64,000 nucleotides of DNA from Tridacna crocea (Eukaryota; Mollusca; Bivalvia; Cardiida; Cardiidae). Shown here one piece after another: positions 1-12,940 of this stretch. The DNA is taken from positions 64,259,277-64,323,276 of the forward strand of contig OX031056.1 in the NCBI GenBank assembly GCA_943736015.1, given 5' to 3'. A program made the translations under genes and the position numbers. The stretch's first letter is position 1, and each line of letters begins with the position of its first letter. Below the pieces are notes generated by a model that worked only from the letters and a program-made list of their open reading frames with translations, searched no databases and had not been told where the DNA came from.

Positions 1-379
1 GTCCATCGTATACCATGCTTCTGATATTAAAATCCGCTACGATTTTGTAAAAGGCAAACACTTGCATTTTCTCAAACAAATGGTTTTTCTCAAATCATTT
101 AATTTGGTGTTATATGTGTCAAATCAGTCAAAATTTTAAACTTAGAATGATCTTGGAACATGAAGAATGGTCTTGGAAAGAGAAATATTTTGACGTAAAT
201 TTCATGTAATCCGTCCAAATTTATAAGGAAATTATAGAGGTCTAAAATTCTGTTGTGTGAGTCCAAAACGAGACTGTAAGCTGATCATCAAATATGAAAT
301 CATTATCTTAACATACCTATGCAATTTAATGCTGTGTGACATGGTGTCAGAAGATGCATTTATTCGGAATATAAACCTT
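1..379. other. No gene or repeat recognised
   Basis: AT-rich sequence with stop codons in all frames. I see no coding block, repeat or RNA gene here. Confidence 0.5.
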
Positions 380-500
380 GATATCTTTTCTTATTTCTGA
401 TCAAAACATAGATTTTAAGGGCTCTTTGGAACCGCCTCGGCGAGGCGGTTCTAATGATCAACCAAAACCTATGTTTTAAACAAAAATAAGAAAAAATAGC
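380..500. repeat. Imperfect foldback with GC-rich apex
   Basis: The left arm (cttatttctgatcaaaacat) and the right arm read in reverse complement (cttatttttgtttaaaacat) match with few differences. They continue into a near-perfect palindrome, gaaccgcctcggcgaggcgg, at about 431-453. The whole could fold into a hairpin of about 120 nt. It is probably a small MITE or a foldback remnant. No target duplication was found. Confidence 0.55.
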
Positions 501-501
501 C

Positions 502-571
502 CATACCCCTGCAAACCCCACTTTTCACTTTATAAAGTGGGGTTCACAGGGGTTTGAACTACACGGGTATG
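502..571. repeat. Short hairpin adjoining the foldback
   Basis: An inner stem aaccccactt/aagtggggtt and an outer pair catacccctg/cgggtatg form a nested inverted repeat of about 70 nt. It starts immediately after the preceding foldback, so the two may be one compound element. Confidence 0.5.
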
Positions 572-1656
572 TTAACGTAATGAACAGTCATTTTGAAGCA
601 AATACGCTCAAAATTGACAGCATATAGAAAAAAATCCCAGATAATGGATAAATTACATTCCTTGTATTCAGTGCAATTGAATTTTTTTCTTATTGATTAG
701 AAACTCCTTACCATTTGCTGAAAATGTGTAAAGTTTTCTTTGACCAGGTCAAAATATTTCAAAGCATGCAGCCGCTAGAGATAGCCATTGCAAATTACAC
801 AAGGGCCATATCGGCTGAGCAACCCTACCGATTGCCATGACATTTGTTGCGCAATGTTCCTCTCTCCATAGGCGCTTGAAGGTTTTCGCTCTGAAACCCC
901 ACTCAAAATGCTAAATATCAAGGTTAATATTGACGCAATCTATATGCAATTTTGTAATGGCTCATATAGCAAAAATACTTATAATTTTTTACCTGTTTTA
1001 GCATTTATACGTCAAGCGACTGTGCTATTTCCGACATCATTCTTCAAGAGTATATATGCACATGTTTGCATCCCTATTCCTTTATCAAAGTACTGAAAAT
1101 ACTGACAGACTAGCGAATTTGGAACTAGTGTGTGGCTATGGCAAATGTAAATCTTTGTTGAATTATACCAGACTGAAGAAATATTGTCATATTTGGTTTC
1201 TGGGTCCGTTCCAGGTCCATCGGTTCAATCTGGTTATTAAATCCAATTTGGTTTAATTCAAATGCAGTTCAATCCATTGACTTTACCCGACGCTCTTGAC
1301 TATTTTCTTCTCTAACACAAGAGATATTACGAAAAATTTCAGTTTATTAACTTTCAATATAAAATAGGTTATTTTGTTGAGATGAAATCTCCTGCCTGAA
1401 ATCTCCAGATAGAAAGAAATAAGAGGTAATTTGTGTTTTGCATGTACACCTGGCCTTTTAGTTATTTCCATAGCATAGCATTTGAAAAGATAAGACAAGT
1501 AAGATTGTATGCGGCCTATAAACAAAATTAATACGAAGTTTCATAAAATTTTGTCCAATAGTTAAAAAGATATCAGTCCGTAATGGAAATATACATCAAG
1601 CTCTTTACAAAACCAAACATTTTACGGCCCTCCACATTAAAAGCTGTTCCATATCA
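572..1656. other. Unique AT-rich stretch
   Basis: The open frames are under about 85 codons, overlap on both strands and have no recognisable motif. I see no gene or repeat. Confidence 0.45.
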
Positions 1657-1666
1657 GACAATGAAG

Positions 1667-2801
1667 GGTCTCCCTAAAAAGCGTCTACAAGTGTCTACAA
1701 GCGTCTACAAGTGTCTACAGGCGTCTACAAGCCTCTAGAATGTTTTTTTTAACCAAATTTTCCTTAAAAGTATAAAAATACATGACTTTAATCAGTTTCT
1801 GTCCACTTCCAAATTATAATTTTACAATTAAATGGGCATTGTTCGTAAGATTATTGGCCGCTGTGCGTACGTTTTACTATGAAGCAAAAACTACGAGCGT
1901 CTACAAGTGTCTACTGAGTATAACTGTCTACAAGCTTCCACAAGCATCTAGTAGGTTTTTAAACCAAATTCTCATAAAAAGTATAAAAGTAAAAAAAAAA
2001 CTTTTATTAAATTCTGTCCACTTCCACTGTATATTTTGACACTTAAATAGTAATAATTCATAACGATATTGGCCAGTGTGCGTACGTTTTACTATGAAGC
2101 AAAAACTACGAGCGTGTACCAACGTGCACAACGTCTACAAAGCCTATGGTTTTCTAAGCCAAAGTCTTCCGAAGTACATATAGGCCTACTTCAAGAAATT
2201 TGTACACCTGTAGACGCTTGCAGGTATTTGTAGACGCTGGAAGACATTGGTATTTTTGCTTCATTGACAAACGTACGCACACCGGCCAATATTGCGACTA
2301 TAAATGCTCATTTAAGTGTCGAAATATATGGAGAAGGAGGGCAAAATTTGATTTCGGTCATGCACTTTTGTATTTTTATGTACATTTGGCTTAGAAAACC
2401 ATAGGCTTTGTAGACGTTGTGCACGTTGGTAGACGCTCGTAGCTTTTGCTTCATAGTAAAACGTACGCACATCGGTCAATATCGTTATGAATTATTACTA
2501 TTTAAGTGTCAAAATATATACAGTGGGAGTGGACAGAATTTAATAATTTTTTTTTTTCATTTTAATACTTTTTATGAGAATTTGGTTTAAAAATCTACTA
2601 GATGCTTGTGGAAGCTTGTAGACAGTTATACTCAGTAGACACTTGTAGACGCTCGTAGTTAAACTGATTAAAGTCATGTATTTTTATATATTTAATGAAT
2701 ATTTGGTTTAAAAAACATTTTAGAGGCTTGTAGACGCTTGTAGACACCTGTAGACGCTTGTAGACACTTGTAGACGCTTGTAGACGCTTTTTAGGGAGAC
2801 C
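1667..2801. mobile_element. Foldback transposon with minisatellite arms (MULE/FB-like)
   Basis: The ends are exact inverted copies beginning ggtctccctaaaaagcgtct. Both arms carry the same alternating order: blocks of a roughly 10-11 bp minisatellite (gtctacaagc and variants) and spacers that contain acgtacgcac and agtataaaa. The arms run to about 2160 from the left and back to about 2390 from the right, around an asymmetric centre that holds a further spacer copy. The right arm lacks about 100 bp present on the left (around 1800-1890). The sequence gacaatgaag flanks both sides (1657-1666 and 2803-2812), giving a 10-11 bp target duplication. Known foldback elements of insects share these features: repetitive TIRs and duplications of about 9-10 bp related to Mutator-like elements. 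No transposase frame is present, so it is non-autonomous. The MULE assignment is inference. Confidence 0.8.
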
Positions 2802-2845
2802 GGACAATGAAGTTAAATGTGATTAAATTGATGAAAACATTCTAA

Positions 2846-2968
2846 AAGGGTTGAAAAAACACGAGAAAAGGGGAAAATGCTAGTATCTAGCATTTTCCTA
2901 TCTCTTTTCCCGCATTGTTTCCAAAGGGCTTCTTCCCCACTAATGTGAAAACCCGGGATTGTGTGGTA
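2846..2968 (-). repeat. Palindrome-centred MITE, truncated copy
   Basis: The copy has the central inverted repeat (aaaatgctag/ctagcatttt), the downstream arm (tttccaaagggcttcttccc) and the end resembling gggattgtgtggta. It lacks the opposite arm. It belongs to the family seen complete at 13975-14202. Confidence 0.7.
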
Positions 2969-5900
2969 CAAGAGGCTAAACAACAGTGTAACATATCAGT
3001 TTCGCATTCATACTTTTATGTACTCCGGGGAAAGAATCATTGATATGAGCCTGATCTGCATATAGGTCACTTACTTTACATATAAGCATGCATCATATAC
3101 CATATCAATGACATTTTGTACAATCTACTGCTTTGAAAGTGGACAAGTTTAAATTGGGATGGTAGAGATTCTGCGCTTGAAGTCAAAGTTGTCGTAATGA
3201 CTTAATTCAGATTCTTAATAGTAAGGAGGTTTTTTTTGTGAGGCAGTATTTGGAAACTACATGTATGGGTTTTTTGTTTACATTGAGTCTTACTCAATCT
3301 GGATGCCTATTTTGCTAGTCTAAAATCATATTTTGCAGTTTTGTTCTTAATCAGATTCGACCTTTACATGTTTAAGTATTTACATCTGTGACCAGCCTAG
3401 TAGTCTGTTGTGTGAACTATATACGGGCGAGTTAAGGGTGGAGTTATTCTTGGCGACTGTTACGACTTTTAAGACACCAGTCCGCACAAACATACAATTT
3501 TTCTTCATGGCTCCCAGTGAAATCTGCCTTATAGTGGAGATTTCAGTAATTCTCATAGAATAAATCATGTATTTTAACACAGGTACATGAAATGTAGTTT
3601 TCATATTTTGTCGACAGCCGTATCATTCAGAGTTCGATACCATCGACAGCCGTATCACTGGTAATCGACATCCGTATCCCGACATTTTTCAAAGGTCCAT
3701 AAAATCTCCCAGAGTGCATGAATTATGCCAAACACACTTTGTTGTAGAAACGTAAATGATAGACGAAATATATAAGGCGTTTTGTTGCTTTCGTACTTTT
3801 ATAATGCTTTAGATTAATGATATTCTATGAAAATTGATTTTTAAGATTGAATTTTGATAACCATGTATCTTATTTTGTACCGTGAATCTAATACTCCATC
3901 GCGTTTAGGTACACAGCAGTAGAAAGAGATTGAGTTCAAGTAGTTCCCGCTTAAATTTTGCCGGAATATCCCGGATGTTTGTAGCTTGAAAATGCTTCAA
4001 ACGCTTTGGAATATCATTACTACGTTCTCTGTCCTAACCACATACAAACAGACAAAGCAATGGTTATATGCTCTTTTATCGCAAAAAAAGCCAGACGGGC
4101 TGAAAAACGTAATTTCAAGTGTAATAACTCAGCCCTTTTCAAAAAAAAGTAGGTCGTCAATGACACTGATAAATTAATCAATCTCCGAAAGGTCCCGGCC
4201 TTTACCACAAAAATATAAAGCTGGGCATAAAGTAGTTCAATCTAAATACATGAATATTGCCATTTCCTTCATAATTAGCAGCTATCTAGGACGACATTTC
4301 AATTTAAATCTTGATTTGCAGATCTTGTATATGATACATATTTCTACATATGCCAGCTTATCCATTGTGTCATAGCGTACCCAAACTCTTTAGAGTCTAT
4401 ACCGAGTCTATACAGAGACAGCGTACCCAAACTTTGTAGAGTTTTAGTTCAACAATTTTGTGCAAAACCGGAGGAAATAAACCCAGTTAAACTCATTTTT
4501 TCTCAGGCAAATGACTCAAATATGTAATTTGAAATGGCATATTAAAATACATTGGGCGAGGCTATCGATCGTTGAAATACTTATTTTTGATTGAAACTAG
4601 CTTCTCTCGACACAAGCTTGCCAACTGACCTCGGGCTTTTTCGTTCCAAAACCAATTCGTTCCATGGCTTGTTGGTCCTATGATTGCACGCTACTCCATT
4701 TGATTGCTCATGAATAACTAGTCAGTGTTAACTAGTCGGTGCCTAAAAAGAACACAACAGCTTTTCAAATAGATCATCCACTTTGACGGTGAAACACCGA
4801 GATCAAACGTACACCCAGCTAACCCTTGACTAGCTTTTCAATGAAAATAAGTTATAGCACGTATTCGCTTCATAAAATGAATCTTTAACATCTTTTCTTC
4901 TAGAGGGAATGGAAGGTTTGAAATTTGAATTAAATTTTGTTATTACGATAGTCAACTTATAAGGTAGTTCAAACAGGAACATTGCAAACATGCAACTATA
5001 CAGATTTTAAAAATGTTATTTCAAAGTTAAGATTTTTGCTATAAATTCAAAATGTTTGATGTCCCAGTTTTTTGATAGTAGACTGTCTCTGTCTTTTAGC
5101 AGATACTGGAACGATTTTTTGGAAAAAATATCACATTAATAAATCAAATAAATCAAACCACACATTCCTGGACTTCGAGCCTGTACGTTACAAACTTGGC
5201 TATAGAATTACGCAAACATTGGTTGAATACTCAGACATAAAATTAGGAAAGGTCTATTGCAGGTATATTGATGTTATCCCCCCACACCCCATTTTTTATA
5301 ACACTGAATCTTTCACCAACTCTTTACGAAACAAAAATTTGAGACTTGCCCAAATTGGAAGTCTTTGCAGATAACAATTTGAATGTGGCTTAAAAATGAA
5401 ATTTTCTTTAGGAAGGATAGCAAAGAAAAAGGACAAAAGGTTGGTTACTAGAATTTTAACCCTTTTCAACAACATTTTTAAAAAACAATATTTCTAAGGG
5501 TCGTAAAAAACTTGGGTTATGTGTCATAGGGTTTTAAATAGTTACTGCGAATGTTTTCACCCGACGACAACACTTTGGATTCGTCCAGACACTTAGCATA
5601 TGGAGACGATTGAATAAACGTGGGTCAAATGGTTGTAATTGTCTTTTAAAAAGTAAAAAAAACCAAACTATTGTTGAAACAGGAGAAAATGCATGTTGCA
5701 AGCCCTTCCCTTTTTCCTCAAATATTTTCGCTCACACTTTGAAAATTCGTTTTTTTCACAAATGTTTATGAACTACATATTGATTACTTTCAGTTTTCTT
5801 TTTTTTGAAAATGTGTGTGTGGGGGGGGATGTGTAAAGGCTGACAAAGTGAGACAAATAACAGACAGTGGGACAAATCAGCACGTCTGCCCCCTTTTTAC

Positions 5901-7028
5901 ACGGGTCGCTCGAAATAGGGACAGTCCATTTAGTGATTTTAAAGTACTATTGTCAAACATCCTTGTTGCACTTTCAGGCATGTACCTTTTGACGAATAGC
6001 TTATGTTATCGATCATGAACAAAAGAAACGTGGCTTCAGATCAAAATTCAGACCTTCCATAACTTCTTTTAACCTTCATTTTGAGTATAAAAAATATGTA
6101 TCTAATGAAGTCTTACCAAAAAAAATGGGTGAAGGGTTAAATCGGTGTTCCTTTGATCTCGGTATCGCACTGCAGAGTGGGTGACCTTTAGAACAGCTGT
6201 AACGTACTTGCTTCTTACAGATAAGCATACACGTGTCACATTAAATTGACTCTTCTTATCTTTTGTTTCATATTAATTTACCCCTTTGGTTATCATTAAT
6301 GGTCAGGATTATGAATTTTATACAGGTTTCAGAGGCTAAGTCCGTTCTTAGTCTCTACATGCCCTTTATTTAAATACGATTTTATAAAATGCATATTTTG
6401 TCTGTTTGTGATTTTCTTTTTCAAAGGCAATATCATGAATTGTGTGAGTATTGATTTCCATAGATTTCTTGCTATATCATTTTCTTTTCAGTTATGAATT
6501 TGTCCGAATTTAAAGGATTTGAGAACGGGACATATGGCATTTGTTACTAAAATAATGCTTTGATTGCTCGGTGTCACGTGATACTGCTGATGCGCCACTT
6601 ACGATAAAATGGAAATATAGCTTACCGTCTATTGATTGTAATGTTGGAAATTGAATGTAAATGGCTAGAGATATTTCATAATTATAGTTTTCAGGAACAA
6701 ACTTAATTTTGTTCGATATATCAACAGGATTTTTCTCTCTATTCGTCATGCATCCTACTGTCAAGGGGCGTTACTCCTGCTTCTCTCTCATGATCAAAAG
6801 GAGACCATTTAAACAAAAAAATAAACCAAACTTTGTCATGAATACTCTCCCTTCAACCGAAAAGGTATTCATTTGCTTGGTGGGTTGACTTTTAAGCCAA
6901 TATCTGAACAATATGTCTCTGTTTCTTTCGAACTATTAATTCCACACATGGATTTCCTTGACAAATACCACTTCAGCGTTTTCAACGCTTTGATTTTCGA
7001 AAGAATGGGTATTTTATCGTGTCTATCA
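2969..7028. other. Mostly unique intergenic or intronic DNA
   Basis: No convincing gene. A 100-codon plus-strand frame at 5072-5374 has no motif I recognise and is short enough to be chance in AT-rich DNA. The motif tcgacagccgtatc occurs three times with changes between 3609 and 3682. The word agcgtacccaaact is repeated at about 4375 and 4422. A weak palindrome-MITE remnant lies near 5670-5730. Confidence 0.45.
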
Positions 7029-7082
7029 GCGTCACAACTCTCATAAGAGAACAGAGCGTCACAGCTCTCATAAGAGAACAGA
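7029..7082. repeat. Two-copy 28 bp tandem repeat
   Basis: The unit, gcgtcacaactctcataaga plus gaacagag, occurs twice head to tail with one base difference. Confidence 0.8.
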
Positions 7083-7179
7083 CAAATGACACGTTGTCTG
7101 TTTAAAAAAATGACAGCATTTGTAAATGTTAATACTTACGTTTTCCCTTCTCCAAGAGCATCAAAGTCACTTTGTCCCC

Positions 7180-7266
7180 CTGTCGACAGCCGTACTGCTC
7201 GGTCGAAAACCGTATTCCTCGGTCGACAGCAGCTTTAGCAGTACCGGCTCGGTCGACAGCATAGGT
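7180..7266. repeat. Degenerate gtcgacagccgta motif cluster
   Basis: The word gtcgacagc recurs at about 20-30 bp spacing, with ccgtactgctcg and ccgtattcctcg between copies. It resembles the motif at 3609-3682 and is probably the residue of an old tandem or interspersed repeat. Confidence 0.45.
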
Positions 7267-7452
7267 AGCGATTTTGGTATTGCCCCCGTGTAGGTGTGTA
7301 TGTGTGTTTTGTATGATCAAGGAAGCATCTTCGTTGCACGGATGTAAGTTGTGAATCGATCGGCAATGTGTTGAAACCCACAAAAGTATAAGTTTGTAGA
7401 TTTGAAAAAGCGAATCAGTCTGTCTGAAAATGGGGAAATGTGGGACTGCCAT

Positions 7453-8247
7453 TTGGAGCTAGTCATTTAAGGAAACTTATCAATTATTTAACTTCATGTG
7501 TATAGAGCTGATTTTTGAGAAGTTTGTATACGAGTACTCTATTTGATATCTATTTGTCCTAGTTTACTGTTTTGTTAGAGTTAGTACTCTTTGCTTACCT
7601 TTTTAACTAGTACGAAGTCGTAACCGTTCATTTGATAATTTAGATTTTGCACGGGTTCTTATATATTTTCGACGGGATAAAATATTTCTTCCCATTCAGA
7701 ATCAAATGCTCAGCTATTCAAAATCTATATAAGAAACCTTTATGTACATTCAATAGATTTAACAAAATACAACCCTGAAAAATAGAAGTTTAATATTTTC
7801 AGTTTCACAGATCATGTTGCCAAGAAAACCATTTTTGGTTTAGAACCCTCAAAATGATATTTCATGTTTATTACAGTTTTCATTAGTCAAATTAAGAGGA
7901 AGTACAGGGAAGTTTTGGGATTTTTTCAGTCATACAATGTGATGCTCATTTAAGGTTAGAAATAAGGACCAAAAGCTTCAAAGATCCTTTTAAGCTTACT
8001 AATTGACTATCTCAGACATTTATTGGCATCGCCTATGTCAGCAGTAGATCTTTTTGCAAAAATGACTAGAAAACTTTGATCAAACTCTAACTCGCCTCCA
8101 AGAAGTAGTACTCAAGGCAAGTGTTATATATGTCCACTAGTAATTATTGAAATGCTTTTCTCTAGTCAATTTTCAAACTAAATTAAAAACTGGTTGCCGT
8201 GACAATTATACCCTTGAATATATTCACATTGCTTAATCATGCAGTGG
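7453..8247. other. No feature recognised
   Basis: AT-rich DNA without a coding block or an obvious repeat. Confidence 0.4.
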
Positions 8248-8400
8248 CTCCGTACGGGTGGCTCAGTGGTGAGCGTGTCGGACTCATGACCCAGTGGTTG
8301 TGAGTTCTATCCTTGATTGAGGCGAACTTTCTTTCCGGCGTATTTTCATCTCTCACCTATGCAGAAGCATGTGAGAAAAATAGTCGGTGCTTATTAATTC
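8248..8400 (+). repeat. tRNA-derived SINE
   Basis: An A-box-like tggctcagtggtgagc is followed 40 nt later by a degenerate B box, gtgagttctatcc. This is the tRNA-type internal Pol III promoter arrangement. The body after the head (gcgaactttctttccggcg, then tctcacct) recurs after a similar head at 29508-29625, which shows a dispersed family. No poly(A) or simple-repeat tail is clear and the 3' limit is approximate. The copy looks old. Confidence 0.7.
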
Positions 8401-9189
8401 ATCATAGCCAACTTTCACGGACATGCCTTATCAGCAGTCTCGCATATCAACAAATCGATGAAAAAAATCGATATCATACGTAAAGGTCCGGGAGTTTCCG
8501 GAGTTTGGCGAACTTAAATCGTGTATACAAGTAATCGATAGTCAATAGCCTGCAGCGATAAAAGATAAGAGAAACGTAACATTACGTAACAGTGGCCTGC
8601 TTCAAATTCACAATCCTTGCTTAGACGTATATCTGTCCTGGCATTTTTTTTTCTGATTGAACCTAAACCTTTGTCTGGTACAGCCAGTGTGGCTCTTGAA
8701 TATCAGTATCAGACTGCACATAATGCGCACTCTTATTAGACTCAACAGCATATTGGAACAACACCTTCTGATAAAGCGAGATTTTTCTTGAGAAAAGAAC
8801 GTTGAAATTGTACTGTTTCAGCATTATTTGTCGGTTTGTAATTCATTTATCCTCGGATTAAGGGTTAAGTTTTGATTCTCTGAGACATAAACTGATCGGT
8901 CCTAAAACTGCTCTTGACAAATGCACTTTTGTAGTCTGATCCTGAAATCTAATCCGTTCAAATGCACTTTTGCTGACATTGTAGATTTATAACAGGCTGC
9001 ACAAAACAAGCTGTCTGATCTTGGACCTGATCGATTCTATATGTCGAAAATTATTTTGGTTAGAAAAAAAATCTTTGATATTCATGGCAGAATCAAAAAG
9101 TTGAATTCAGCAGAAAATTCGGCGTTTTGAGAATACCAGTTTCACACTACAGCAATCTAACGGACCTGAGAAAAAAGGCTTTTGTAAAC
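8401..9189. other. No feature recognised
   Basis: Unique AT-rich sequence. I see no coding motif. Confidence 0.4.
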
Positions 9190-9335
9190 TTTGCTGGAGA
9201 GGGAGAAAATTTTCTCCTGTTCCTAAAATGTTCTGCCTTTTCAAAGACAGACATTATCATTTGAGTTGCATTTATTTTGTTGTCTGCATATGTTTTTAAC
9301 TTGGTGGTGTCCAAAATTTCGTCATTCGGTTTTTT
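9190..9335 (+). repeat. Palindrome MITE fragment
   Basis: The segment has gggagaaaattttctcctgt, then the characteristic arm with attttgttgtctgcatatg and aacttggtggtgtcc. The central palindrome is collapsed and the left arm is missing. Confidence 0.6.
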
Positions 9336-9360
9336 TTCGGTTTATGTGGCAGTTGGTGTG

Positions 9361-9460
9361 CGGTAAAAAAGCCAGAGGTAAAAAAGCCATAGGTAAAAAG
9401 GCCATAGGTAAAAAAGCCAAAAGTAAAACGGTAAAAAGGCCATAGGTAAAAAAGCCAGAG
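9361..9460 (+). repeat. 15 bp minisatellite (ggtaaaaaagccata)n
   Basis: About seven units of ggtaaaaaagccata, with variants ending in caga or starting ggtaaaaagg, and one short unit gtaaaac. An inverted array of the same unit, with a matching short unit and the same flank gctaatttagta, lies at 23902-24032. Confidence 0.9.
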
Positions 9461-9539
9461 CTAATTTAGTATATATGGTTTATTAAGAAAAACAAAAAGG
9501 GCTAATTTAGTAGTATATGATGTAAAGAAAGCTTTTTGT

Positions 9540-10030
9540 TTCAGAATATCTTCAGAAGTATTTTTGGAAAAGGAGAAGGTAATTTTTCCTTTTCACACGA
9601 TGTTTTATCGCCTATCTTGATGTGTTGTATGCAGATTATTTCAATATGTAAGAGTCTGAAATTAGTTATTTGATAAGGGGCACTTCTCCAGTCTTCAGCT
9701 ACTGACTTTTGATAACATTTAAGGAAAAGGAGAAACTGCCAATAACAAACAAATTTTCCTTTTCACACATTTCCCTATATTGACGTGTTGTATGCAGATT
9801 TCTTCAATATTTAACCCTTTTCTAAATTCCCATACAATGCAATTTAAGATGGGCCTCCTTTTACTTTTTTTGCTCATAACAAACAATTTCTCCTTTTCTT
9901 ACAATGTTTTATATCCTATCCTGATGTGTTTTATGCATCCTGTTTCAATATGAAAATTAGTTGTTTGATAAGTGAAGCTGGTCATACTTTACACTGTTGC
10001 AGTTGCCGGAGATGACTTTAGAAAACATTC
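9540..10030. repeat. Three successive MITE-derived segments
   Basis: Three related blocks start near 9545, 9715 and 9870. Each has a ggaaaaggagaa/ttttccttttcacac centre followed by tatcctatcttgatgtgttg and tatgcag. They look like a diverged, partly tandem subfamily of the palindrome MITE. Confidence 0.5.
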
Positions 10031-10732
10031 CGGGAAAAAGGGGAAACTCCTCAAAGGAAGCAATTTCCGACAATGTTTGTAATTATTGCATACCATTATC
10101 TTATACTTCAAAGTTTCCATGGAACAAACTTTCAATACAAAATCAAAGCGCTGAAGGCACTGTTGTGGCGGTTGTCCGGTTGATCTTGAGTTTTTGGTCA
10201 GACAGACAAGCTGACTCCTTTTATACCGCCCAATCACAATGTGGGGGATATAAGTTTTGAGCTTGAACAGCTAGGAAGTAATGGCCTGGGCTGGACAAAA
10301 ATTCCATCTGAATATCAACAAATGGCAATAACACAAAAAACATGAATGGCAGTTTTGGTTCTTATGCACTGCACTTCTCCATAATGTGTTCTGCCAATGT
10401 ATGAAGTTTCAAGTTGATAGCTTTTATAGTTTGAAAGCCCAGGTGAAAAATTCGAGGTGAAACGATAGACAGACTGATGGACAAGGTGACTCCAGCATTA
10501 CCCCCTAAAACTTTGCTTGCTGTGGGTATTACAAAACAGGTAAAACAGTTTTGCTCATCACCTGGTACATGTATTTATTTAAATGTAAACTATACAGTAA
10601 CAAATGTAAGAAATATTACCCCCATGACTATAATTTTTTTTTCAAGTTCAACTTCACCGAGCACAAAACTTCAAATAATAATAATAAACAAAAAAACAAC
10701 AGAAAATTAGACATTATTCTTTCCAGTTAATC
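10031..10732. other. No feature recognised
   Basis: Open frames on both strands at 9989-10260 overlap each other and carry no motif. The sequence around 10300-10470 resembles diffuse molluscan repeat text but no unit can be delimited. Confidence 0.35.
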
Positions 10733-12940
10733 GATAACACATTCACTGGACCTAAGCTCAGTCATTCTGTTTAAACAGATGTGTCAACACTAACAAAAAA
10801 CAACTGCATATTCCAAGCAAAATTGCATTTTTGTCCATATTTTCATTTAGGCCTAATAATCTTGGATATTTCTTTGAGGTAATCATGCATATTCCTACCA
10901 AAATTGCATTTTTGTCAATATGTTCACCTGAATAATCCTGAACATATTTTTTAAGGTAATCAGTAACGCATTTATTGAATCTAAACTTCATCATTCTGCT
11001 TAACTCTTTACTATACGACAAAATTTTAAACCAGTCTGTGTTGAAATACTTTGCAGACAACAAAATAAATGTGACTTATTCAACTTTTTTTTGGAAAGGG
11101 TAGCATTTTACCAGCATTTTTTCCTTTTCCAGCAGTGTTTTCAAAAGGCTTCTTTGTTAACATCTTTAAATGTCGGGATTGTGTGGTAAAGAGTTAAAAA
11201 ATGTATCGACACAAATAAAAAACAACTGTATATTACAAGCAAATTTGATTTTTTGTCAATGTTTCCATCTTAAACTTGAGACAGATGATTGTGAAATTCT
11301 TCACAAGAACATAGTTCTTCACGATACGCATATTAAGTCATCAGCAAAAATTTTATTGATGTACATCCAAGTAAACATTGTGTCGTTGAGTTTGGAAAAC
11401 AAATTGTTTCATTAGCCTGATAACATGTATCATGAAATATACATGGAGGTGCTTACTGAACAAAACTACTGTAAGTGTAAACAATCCCTGTTTTTTACAA
11501 CCTTGAAATAGAAGTCTTTTGAAAGCATTTTGAGAATGGAGAATAAGGCGGTAACCAGCATTTTCTCATTTCCCCACAATGTTTTCTACCCTGCTGGAAA
11601 TGAATTTCAATTATTTAGCAACATTTACTTTGTTGTCTGCAAGTGCTTTGAATTTGGACCATCTAAACTTTTGTTGTTTGGTAAAGGATTAATTACTCGC
11701 CTACAATAGTCGTGCAATAACCTGTTGGCACGTAAAAGAGCTACTAAACAAAATATCCAGCTTTAAGACTGAACAACTTTAAAACAGTATGTCCCTGATC
11801 TATCGACCAAATGGCATTAACTAACTACTCAATGATCATCATGCTGTTAGTAAATTAAATAATCTGTATATACACATAAGGAATACAATAGTAAATACCC
11901 ATTGATTTAAAGTACTCAAGACCAACTCTGAGTCTTGTAATTACACAAATCTGTCAAAACAAAGTACAGGTCTCGGTAGTTTTTTTTTTTTTTGTCCTCC
12001 GATCTATGCTTTTTATTATCAGGTGACATATGTCAACGTGAACAACAAAAAAGTAACAGCATATTCCATGCTAAACTGCATTTCTGTCCATGTTTTCACC
12101 TGAATAATTTTATCACCTACAATTTTACAAGTTTTGGCAAAAACGCAGCTTTTTACTTATGCTTTCCAATTTGGTAAAGACATCAATGTAGACTAAAATC
12201 TCACACGATCAAATATGTAAAGACTAATTTGCAAATATCTGCAGAAGTTGCTGAATATGTGATCTGCTTGACCTAATCGAAGCATTTTAAGAATAACATC
12301 AGCTCGCTGAAGCTTCCCTCTTTGATTAAAACTTATAACAGACCCATTTACTGAATCTAAGCTCAGTCATTCTGTTTAAAAGATAAGTCAACAGTAACAA
12401 AAAGCAACTGCATATTTCAAGCAAAATTGCATTTTTGTAAATGTTTCCACGTTGATAATCCTGATATATTTTTCCATATAATCAATAATGCATCTACTGA
12501 ATCTAGGCCCAGTCTTTCTGCTTTAACAGATATGTCTGACACTAAAAAAAAGCAACTGCATACTTTTAGCAAAATTGCATTTTTGTCAATGTTTTCAGTA
12601 AATAATCTTGAGAGATTTTTTTCAAGGTGGTCAATAATGCATGTACTGAGTCTATGCTTATTGAAACATTCTGTTTGAAAAAAATGTAAACACTAACAAA
12701 AAACACTGCATATTCCAAGTAATTTTTTTTGTCATTGTCTTCACCTAGAAATCTTGAGACATATGATTTGGAAAAACTTCACAATAATATAGTTCTTCCC
12801 GTTACCCTTGTTTAGTTATCATCAAAAATTTTATCCTATGTACATTTAAGGAAACATTGTATTGTTGAGTTTGGAAAACCAGTTGCTTCATTAGCCTCAG
12901 TACATGTATCATGAAATATACATAGAGATATTTGTCTCTG
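10733..12940 (+). repeat. Local cluster of about 120-250 bp repeats
   Basis: A segment containing actgcatattccaagcaaaa, ttgcatttttgtcaatgttt and aataatcttgagaca recurs at about 10790, 10890, 11215, 12055, 12405, 12555 and 12700. Two longer copies (about 11200-11455 and 12690-12935) share a further tail: atagttcttc, acattgtattgttgagtttg, cattagcctc and atcatgaaatatacat. The palindrome MITE lies between some units (11095-11190, 11520-11690). Unit order suggests local duplication with MITE insertions between copies. Confidence 0.75.

Noticed and set aside
5072-5374. 100-codon plus-strand frame as a possible gene
   Set aside because: No motif and no homology I can recall. This length is expected by chance in 64 kb of AT-rich DNA.
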